Positions 58,667 to 64,000 of a stretch of 64,000 nt of DNA are shown here, in pieces. The DNA comes from JBFWWP01 sp050246115 (GTDB taxonomy: Bacteria > Planctomycetota > UBA8108 > UBA1146 > JAJFFE01). How positions within the stretch are numbered: position 1 is the first letter of the stretch; every line of letters starts with the position of its first letter. Under the pieces are notes generated by a model. That model had not been told where the DNA came from, did not search any database, and saw only the letters and a program-made list of their open reading frames with translations. The translations under genes and the position numbers were made by a program. The stretch lies in the NCBI GenBank assembly GCA_050246115.1, contig JBFWWP010000028.1, positions 1 to 64,000 of the forward strand, in the 5' to 3' direction.

Positions 58667-60297
58667 GAGGGAGATCCGCTCGGTTCGGCGCCGCTCGGCA
58701 GCGGCCGAACCACGACGCGATTCCCCTCGACGTGTACGACTTCGACCGCAGTTCCCGCGGCAATGAACCCACCCTCCGCGACCACACTCAGGGTCTCGCT
58801 GCCGATCTCTACCTTACCGGCCGGCCGGCACGCAGCGACGACGATGCCCGAGCGGCCCAGCCAGGGCGAATCGGTTGGGTAGCCGAACGCATCGCTGGGG
58901 CGAGTCGTTGCCGCCTCCGTGAGGGACGTGGTGAGAATGAGGCCCGATGTCGCGCGCCCGTGGGCCTTGGGCAGATAGCTGAGCACCACGACGATCATGA
59001 TCATCGAGGCCACCAAGGAACAGCAGACGACGAGGAGGTTCGTCCCCAGCTCTGCGAACTCGAACTCGCCGGTTCCCGGCGTGAGGGACAACACCAGACT
59101 CAGGACGAGCAGGGCCAACCCCAATACACCGGCCACCCCGAACCCAGGAAGCAGGAACACCTCGAGCGCCAGGAGCGCCAACGAAAGCATGAACAGCACC
59201 ACTTCGACCCAACCGACGGAGTGATCGAAATAGCCGATCACGAAGAACAGTACGAAGCAAGCGAGCCCGACGATCCCCGGTAGTCCGAGCCCGGGCATCT
59301 TCAGCTCGAGCGCAAACCCCAGCACTCCGAGCACGATGAGCAGGAACTTGACGAAGCGGCTGTTCACGAAGCTCAGCGCACCCCAGTCGCGGTCGAGCCT
59401 CCCGGTGTCATCGAACTCGATGACTTCGCCGATCAAGTCGAGTCCCTCGAGGAGGGTGGCTCGGGTGGTATAGGTGCCCACGCTGAAGCCGTACTGATAG
59501 GCCTGTTCGTCGTTCATGGTCAGGAGTTTGCCGCGGCCGACGACGATCTCGCGTTGCACGATGGAGTTCTGGAACTGTGCCGACTGGGCCTCGAGTTCCT
59601 CCGCGCTGAGGTACAAGACCTCCGAATCGCCACGCTCCGTCACGCGCGTGATGCGCGACACCTGGATGTCCTTGGACACCATGGCCTCCGCGAGCACCCG
59701 CGGGTAGCCGCGCCGGGCGGCATACGTGGCGACCCGTGCCCGCACGACGGTTTGGATCTTCTCGGGAAGCGTCTCGAGGGTGAATCCGTGGATCGGCTCG
59801 ATGTCGCCGAGGAGCGAGTTCTCGCCCATGGCGATCTTGCGACAAGCGACGGCCAGGAGCGCTCCGGCGGATATGCACTGCCGGTTGTTCGGGACGTAGG
59901 CCACCGTGAGTACGTTCGACTTGTCGAGCTCGAAGATGAACTCGGCTGCCTCCTCGGCGGCATCCAACCGCCCGCCCGGAGTATCGAACTCGAAGACGAT
60001 GACCGTAGCACCGTCGTCTTGGATACCGCGCTCGACCACCTTGCGCAGGCGGCTCATGGAGTTGGCGTTGATCTCGCCGAGCACCGGGTAGATCAAGATC
60101 TTCTCCGGTGGTGGCGGCACGAACGACTCGGGAGCGCGCTCTTGCGCGAAGGTCGTGCCGGCGATCATCAACCAGGGGATCACGCGCGACCAGGCGCGGC
60201 GGCGCCACTCAGGCCGGCGACCGACCGGCGGGTGGCAGGTGTAGCTCGTGGTCGCGGCTGCCGTCAGACTCCCAGGCGACGATGTCGGGGGTATCAC
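58663..60297 (-). CDS. long NfeD (ClpP-class serine protease plus membrane plus OB domain)
   Basis: The 544-residue product combines a periplasmic ClpP-like protease domain, a multi-span membrane region (about 330-445) and a C-terminal OB-fold domain (GRSGIVVAACRPAGKVEIGSETLSVV). The protease domain shows FEFDTPGGRLDAAEEAAEFIF, and the serine likely to be the nucleophile is in CISAGALLAVAC. In characterised NfeD proteases a lysine completes the dyad. The start is GTG at 60297; the 35 residues before the hydrophobic signal are long and basic, so a later start is possible. It is the first gene of the NfeD-NfeD-FloA run. Confidence 0.88.
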   Translation of the reverse strand: MIPPTSSPGSLTAAATTSYTCHPPVGRRPEWRRRAWSRVIPWLMIAGTTFAQERAPESFVPPPPEKILIYPVLGEINANSMSRLRKVVERGIQDDGATVIVFEFDTPGGRLDAAEEAAEFIFELDKSNVLTVAYVPNNRQCISAGALLAVACRKIAMGENSLLGDIEPIHGFTLETLPEKIQTVVRARVATYAARRGYPRVLAEAMVSKDIQVSRITRVTERGDSEVLYLSAEELEAQSAQFQNSIVQREIVVGRGKLLTMNDEQAYQYGFSVGTYTTRATLLEGLDLIGEVIEFDDTGRLDRDWGALSFVNSRFVKFLLIVLGVLGFALELKMPGLGLPGIVGLACFVLFFVIGYFDHSVGWVEVVLFMLSLALLALEVFLLPGFGVAGVLGLALLVLSLVLSLTPGTGEFEFAELGTNLLVVCCSLVASMIMIVVVLSYLPKAHGRATSGLILTTSLTEAATTRPSDAFGYPTDSPWLGRSGIVVAACRPAGKVEIGSETLSVVAEGGFIAAGTAVEVVHVEGNRVVVRPLPSGAEPSGSPS

Positions 60298-60341
60298 TCG
60301 AGACGAACTCCTTCGGGGCTACGGGAGAGGCCGAGCCCGGT

Positions 60342-60365
60342 GGCCGGGAGGCCGGGAGGCCGGGA
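60342..60365. repeat. three tandem copies of an 8-mer
   Basis: GGCCGGGA is repeated three times without change, 45-68 bp upstream of the long nfeD start. Confidence 0.8.
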
Positions 60366-60387
60366 CCGGAGGTCAGCCACGTGACTC

Positions 60388-60448
60388 GGTCGTCAGTTTG
60401 ACCCGGTTGTCAGTCGACCCGGTTGTCAGTCCGGTTGTCAGTCGACCC
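60388..60448. repeat. four direct repeats with a GTCGAC core
   Basis: The unit GGTTGTCAGTCGACCC is exact at 60405-60420 and 60433-60448, shortened at 60421-60432 and varied at 60388-60404. It lies 90-150 bp upstream of the long nfeD gene and could be a regulator-binding cluster; this is inference. Confidence 0.75.
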
Positions 60449-60544
60449 GGGCTCATTGTGTCGTCCCGATCCTCGAGTCGCAACCTCCGGAGTTCCACGG
60501 GACCTGCCGCTTGGACCGGTTCGTCGGTCCAGGCGAGGCACCAA

Positions 60545-60577
60545 AAGAAAAACCCGCGTCGTGACCGACGCGGGTTT
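60545..60577 (-). terminator. Rho-independent terminator of tRNA-Ala
   Basis: On the minus strand AAACCCGCGTC pairs with GACGCGGGTTT over a 6-base loop, followed by TTCTTTT. It begins 16 bp after the tRNA end. Confidence 0.85.
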
Positions 60578-60592
60578 CTTCACTTCAAAGAA

Positions 60593-60665
60593 TGGAGGAT
60601 AGGGGACTTGAACCCCTGACTTCGACACTGCCAGCGTCGCGCTCTCCCAACTGAGCTAATCCCCC
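60593..60665 (-). tRNA. tRNA-Ala (anticodon GGC)
   Basis: The 73-nt minus-strand sequence folds as a cloverleaf. The acceptor GGGGGAT pairs with ATCCTCC and includes the G3-U70 pair that marks alanine tRNAs. The anticodon loop is CTGGCAG with anticodon GGC, and the T-arm contains GGTTCAAGTCC. The discriminator is A73. The CCA is not encoded, unlike in tRNA-Leu nearby. Confidence 0.95.
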
Positions 60666-60837
60666 TTTGAGTCCATGCGGACTGCGTTCCATGCGGACTG
60701 CAGTACCCCCGGACTATTCAGGAGCCGACCGCGCCCGTCAAGGAAAAATGCGGAGGCGGGGACGGTCTTGAATTTTTGTCTCGAACCCAGCACCCTCAAG
60801 CCCCACGTCATCGACCCTCGGCTTTCGTTGGAAAACC

Positions 60838-63342
60838 TTGCAGGATACGCATTTGCTGGGACAGTTGGAAATCGAAGCCAAGTGGCAGGACCGCTGGCGA
60901 GCCACCAGCAACGCACGCCAGGCGCCACCCACGGTCCAGGAGTCGTCGGGTTTCTACTGCCTGGACATGTTCCCCTATCCGTCCTTGGGGGGGCTCAGCG
61001 TCAACCAACTCCGGGGCATGCTGGTCACCGACGTGGTCGCCCGGTTTCAGGAGACCCAGGGACGAGCCGTGCTTCGCCCCATGGGTTGGGACTCGTTCGG
61101 GTTGTCGATCGAACAAGAGGCCCTGCGCCGCCAAAAGACTCCGCAGCAGGTCGTCGACGAGGGCGTCGAGGTCATGCGCAACCAGATGACGCGCCTGGGC
61201 CTGCGCATCGACTGGGCCCACGAGCTCAGCACTTCCGATCCCACGTTCTACCGTTGGACCCAGTGGCTCTTCCTGCGCATGCACGAGCGTGGACTCGCCT
61301 ACCGGGATACCACCCGTATGAAGTGGTGCCCGCGGTGTCGTATGAACCTCGCCAACGAAGAGACCCAGGCCGGTCATTGCGTGCACTGCGAAACGGCCGT
61401 CGAGGAGCGGGACGTTCGCCAGTGGATGCTCAAGATCACGAGCTTCGCCGAGCGCCTTCACGAGGGGCTCAAAGACCTGGATTGGCCCGATCGGGTCAAG
61501 GCGATGCAGCGCAACTGGATCGGGCGGCGGGTTGGCTTCAAGCTGATCCTCAAGGCCTCGCACGAGTTCAGCGGCGAGTTCGAAGAGTTCTCGGTGTTCG
61601 TGCGGCGTCTCGAGTCCATACCGGCAGCAACCTTCGTGTTGCTCGCCCCCGAGCACCCGCTGATTCCAACCCTTTGCGACCCCCTCTACCAAGAGGAAGT
61701 GCTCGCGTATCGCGACCAGGCGGCGCGCAAGACCGAACGGGAGCGCATGGCGTCCGACCCCACGGGGCAACCCACGGGGGCGTTCGCGATCAATCCCATC
61801 ACCCTGCGCGCCATGCCCATTTGGGTCAGCGACTACGTGCTTCCGCGCCTGCGCTTCGGGGCGATTCTCGGAGTTCCCGAGTCCGACGAGAAGCATGCCC
61901 GCTTCGGCGCCGAGCATCGAATCCCGAAGATCCAACCGCCTCGCAGCGCACCGCGGCGACGAGGGGAGCGCCGACGATCCCCGGATCCCCGTCGACACGC
62001 TCACCCGCAGGAGCGCGGCGACGGCCTCCGCAATCCGTTCGAGGAGCAGCTCGTGGGCGTGTCCGCGCCGGAGGCCCGACGCAGGATCCGCAAGATCCTC
62101 GAGTCGCGGGAGTTGATCGAGCCGTACGTCGACTACCACCTCCACGACTGGGTGTTCTCGCGTCAGCGCTACTGGGGTGAACCGCTACCGATCTTGTTCG
62201 ATCCGGCAGGAGAGCCGCACCCCGTACAGGACTCCGAGCTCCCGGTGCGGGTTCCCGAACTCGACACCATCCCGATCGCCGAGGGCGGGCGCGGGCCACT
62301 CGACCAAGTGCCCGAGTTTCGCGACGCGCGTGGACCCGACGGCGAGTTCGGCTGGCGGCGAGAGACCGATACGATGCCGCAGTGGTTTGGATCGTGTTGG
62401 TACTACCTGCGGTACTTGAGCCCCCATGATGCGGAGCGCATGTTCGATCCGGAGCAGGCCACGAAGTGGCTGCCCGTGGACTTGTGCGTGGGGGGGATCG
62501 AGCATGCCATCCTGCACTTGCTCTACGTGCGCTTCGTCGCCTGCTTTCTGCGCGACTTGGGTGTCTCGGAGCACGAGGCCCCGTTCCGGCGTTTGTTCAA
62601 TCAAGGGCGCATTTATCGCAAGACTCCCGCGGACGACGTGCGGAGGATTCCCATGCATCGCGGCGACCGCATCGAGGCCGCGCCGTTTCTCGACGCCCAC
62701 GGCGCCGATGCGCTGCGCCTGCATTTGTTGTTCTTGGCCCCGACAGAGGAAGACGTCCTTTGGAGCGAAGCCGGACTCCGAGGTTGTCGCCGATTTCTCG
62801 AGCGCGCGCATCGGGTCGTCCTAGCGCGTCGTGATACGGGGAGGTTCGTCAGTCGGCGCGCGTTGGTCGAGAAGCATCGGCTGATTCGGCGCGTTTCGCG
62901 GGCCATTCAGAGCTTTCGTCTGAACAAGGCGGTCAGTGCCTTCATGGAGTTCGTGAAGTTCCTCCGTAGCCCCGACCTCAGCATGGAGGAAGTCGATCGC
63001 TCGACCCTGAAGACGTTCGCCATCCTGCTGTCGCCGTTTGCGCCGCACATGGCTTGTGAACTTTGGGAAGAACTTGGCGGCACCGACCGAGTCTTCGATC
63101 AGCCCTGGCCGGAGTTTTCGGCCGAGCTCCTCCGTCCGGTCGAGTTCGAGATCGGTATCCAGATCGACAACAGGGTCTGCGACCGTCTCGTCGTCGAAGG
63201 CTCACCACCGGTCGAGGACCTCATGGATCGCGTTTTGGCCCGGGACCGCGTTCGTGAGGTACTTCGGGGACGTCAACCCCGGCGCTGGATCCTGGTGCCC
63301 GACCGTCTGATCAACATCGTGGTCGAAGAGCCGACCCGCTAG
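60838..63342 (+). CDS. leucyl-tRNA synthetase homologue lacking HIGH and KMSKS motifs
   Basis: The 834-residue product aligns along its length with bacterial LeuRS. It keeps a DMFPYPS block, the zinc-type KWCPRCRMNLANEE region with CVHC, QWMLKIT, MQRNWIG, the DTMPQWFGSCWYYLRYL catalytic-domain block, VDLCVGGIEHAILHLLYVRF and the helical anticodon-binding domain. The ATP-binding HIGH motif, normally HVGH after GAGL, reads SVNQ (54-57). The KMSKS loop reads RRIPMHRGD (602-610). The editing domain also lost its Thr-rich motif, and its conserved Asp site reads ESDEKH. A basic low-complexity insert lies near 362-395. Classical aminoacylation therefore looks impossible. The start is TTG at 60838. 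Confidence 0.88.
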   Translation: MQDTHLLGQLEIEAKWQDRWRATSNARQAPPTVQESSGFYCLDMFPYPSLGGLSVNQLRGMLVTDVVARFQETQGRAVLRPMGWDSFGLSIEQEALRRQKTPQQVVDEGVEVMRNQMTRLGLRIDWAHELSTSDPTFYRWTQWLFLRMHERGLAYRDTTRMKWCPRCRMNLANEETQAGHCVHCETAVEERDVRQWMLKITSFAERLHEGLKDLDWPDRVKAMQRNWIGRRVGFKLILKASHEFSGEFEEFSVFVRRLESIPAATFVLLAPEHPLIPTLCDPLYQEEVLAYRDQAARKTERERMASDPTGQPTGAFAINPITLRAMPIWVSDYVLPRLRFGAILGVPESDEKHARFGAEHRIPKIQPPRSAPRRRGERRRSPDPRRHAHPQERGDGLRNPFEEQLVGVSAPEARRRIRKILESRELIEPYVDYHLHDWVFSRQRYWGEPLPILFDPAGEPHPVQDSELPVRVPELDTIPIAEGGRGPLDQVPEFRDARGPDGEFGWRRETDTMPQWFGSCWYYLRYLSPHDAERMFDPEQATKWLPVDLCVGGIEHAILHLLYVRFVACFLRDLGVSEHEAPFRRLFNQGRIYRKTPADDVRRIPMHRGDRIEAAPFLDAHGADALRLHLLFLAPTEEDVLWSEAGLRGCRRFLERAHRVVLARRDTGRFVSRRALVEKHRLIRRVSRAIQSFRLNKAVSAFMEFVKFLRSPDLSMEEVDRSTLKTFAILLSPFAPHMACELWEELGGTDRVFDQPWPEFSAELLRPVEFEIGIQIDNRVCDRLVVEGSPPVEDLMDRVLARDRVREVLRGRQPRRWILVPDRLINIVVEEPTR

Positions 63343-63671
63343 GCCTGTCCGCATCTGCCCGGCGCCACGGAGCGTCCGCGTACGACCCGCGGGCCCCACA
63401 CCTCCCACCGTGGCCGCCGCACGCGCCGTTGGTGGCACGCTGACCCGCATCGTACCCTTCTCCAGATTCGACTTCCGCGAGGGGCTGCTGCCCGGATCCG
63501 GGTCTCGTCCCGTCGTCCACGTGGCGGCTGAAGCCTCTCGGGTACGCAGCGGAAGTCGCTGCCCGGGCAACCGTCCGATAAAGGGCCGGTCGCTTCGGAC
63601 CGATAGCAGGGAGAGTCAGGGGGCTCGCTTCCGAGCGCGGAAACGGGGAGCCCAACACGGAAGGGACGCGC
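63343..63671. other. 329-bp spacer, nothing recognised
   Basis: No gene, terminator or clear promoter is seen. A GGAAGGGA ribosome-binding site lies just before the next start. Confidence 0.45.
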
Positions 63672-64000
63672 ATGCGACTTACGCTTCGTTGGTTCACCCT
63701 AGAGATGCTCAAAATCGCGCTGGTGGTGTCGCTCTTCGTGTGGATCCAGGGCCGAGTCGTGGACACCAAGTACGAGGTACTCGCCGACACCGGGAAGATC
63801 CGTCAACGTCAGGAGCAACAGTACCACCGTTTGGAGGCGCTCGAGGTCGATCGCGAGTCCTCCGGGACTGCGATGCTCGAGACCGCGCGGGAAGTGGAGG
63901 TGGTTCGCGACCGCCTGCGCGCAGGCGAAGCCCTGCTGGCCTCCGAACGCGAGAGCATCGTGCGGTTGCTCGATGATCGCACAGGAGAACTCCGATCTCT
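63672..64000 (+). CDS. coiled-coil membrane-anchored protein, truncated by the window edge
   Basis: The ATG at 63672, with GGAAGGGA upstream, opens a frame with no stop before the end of the window (109 codons visible). It starts MRLTLRWFTLEMLKIALVVS, giving one N-terminal membrane segment that runs on to about residue 26, followed by a long charged helix with many Glu, Arg and Leu in heptad-like spacing (for example LASERESIVRLLDDRTGEL). This looks like a membrane-anchored coiled coil; the rest lies outside, so no function can be given. Confidence 0.6.
   Translation, partial: MRLTLRWFTLEMLKIALVVSLFVWIQGRVVDTKYEVLADTGKIRQRQEQQYHRLEALEVDRESSGTAMLETAREVEVVRDRLRAGEALLASERESIVRLLDDRTGELRS

Larger units (their letters stand above)
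60298..60592. other. leader of the nfeD-floA run, with two tandem-repeat blocks
   Basis: This spacer holds an 8-bp triplicate (60342-60365), a cluster of 16-bp repeats (60388-60448) and the tRNA-Ala terminator (60545-60577). I see no clear sigma-70 promoter on the minus strand before nfeD. Confidence 0.5.

Noticed and set aside
1..64000. CRISPR arrays, rRNA genes, transposase genes, prophage genes
   Set aside because: I looked for regularly spaced direct repeats, rRNA-like sequence, transposase or integrase motifs and phage structural proteins and found none in the visible sequence; the three gaps remain unseen.

Overview
This 64 kb window is GC-rich chromosomal sequence from a diderm bacterium. 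It carries an LptD-type outer-membrane protein, two secretins, TolQ/ExbD proteins and several lipoproteins. The mix of a fused PilM-PilN protein, secretins with long N-terminal TPR or coiled-coil regions, a FloA/NfeD cluster, NHL-repeat and carboxypeptidase-regulatory-repeat envelope proteins and frequent TTG starts suggests a Planctomycetota-like lineage; that placement is inference. Three runs of exactly 100 N (26665-26764, 50607-50706, 56147-56246) are scaffold gaps of unknown true length.

Layout. 1-677 is non-coding and holds a terminator. 678-8550 carries housekeeping genes: an EamA transporter, a radical SAM protein with unusual cysteine spacing, purC-purE, mtnA and comEC. 8797-19555 encodes envelope proteins: a lipid- or membrane-anchored protein with about ten carboxypeptidase-regulatory repeats, a TPR protein with a cysteine-less redoxin domain, an unknown protein with an acidic linker, and LptD. 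19767-26455 holds coaD, ridA, two oligopeptide-type ABC ATPases without permeases, a DegT-type aminotransferase, mtaB and a family 4 uracil-DNA glycosylase; the last three overlap by a few bases.

27049-44223 is one long same-strand envelope-machine region: PilM-PilN fusion, a PilO-like protein, a third single-span protein, secretin 1, two TPR proteins, TolQ, three ExbD/TolR proteins (the last two a 633-bp tandem duplication) and secretin 2. No assembly ATPase, platform protein, pilin or prepilin peptidase is present. The logical reading is a secretin plus alignment complex beside a proton-driven TolQR-type motor.

44447-55979 carries a HAD hydrolase, a TMTC-like membrane/TPR protein, a membrane-fused spermidine-synthase-like protein, rplM-rpsI, a STAS protein and a 12-repeat NHL lipoprotein. 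The minus-strand block 56286-60665 has tRNA-Leu(CAA), a small membrane protein, floA, two nfeD genes and tRNA-Ala(GGC). It is followed on the plus strand by a LeuRS homologue whose HIGH and KMSKS motifs are both missing, and by a truncated coiled-coil gene at the right edge.

Three short non-coding elements with terminal inverted repeats (MITE-like) are present: two 185-bp copies of one family in opposite orientation (about 97% identical) and one of a second family. At each, the stop codon of a neighbouring gene lies in the element boundary. The strongest candidates for something new are the LeuRS pseudoenzyme, the stop-codon-associated mini-elements and the secretin/TolQR locus.
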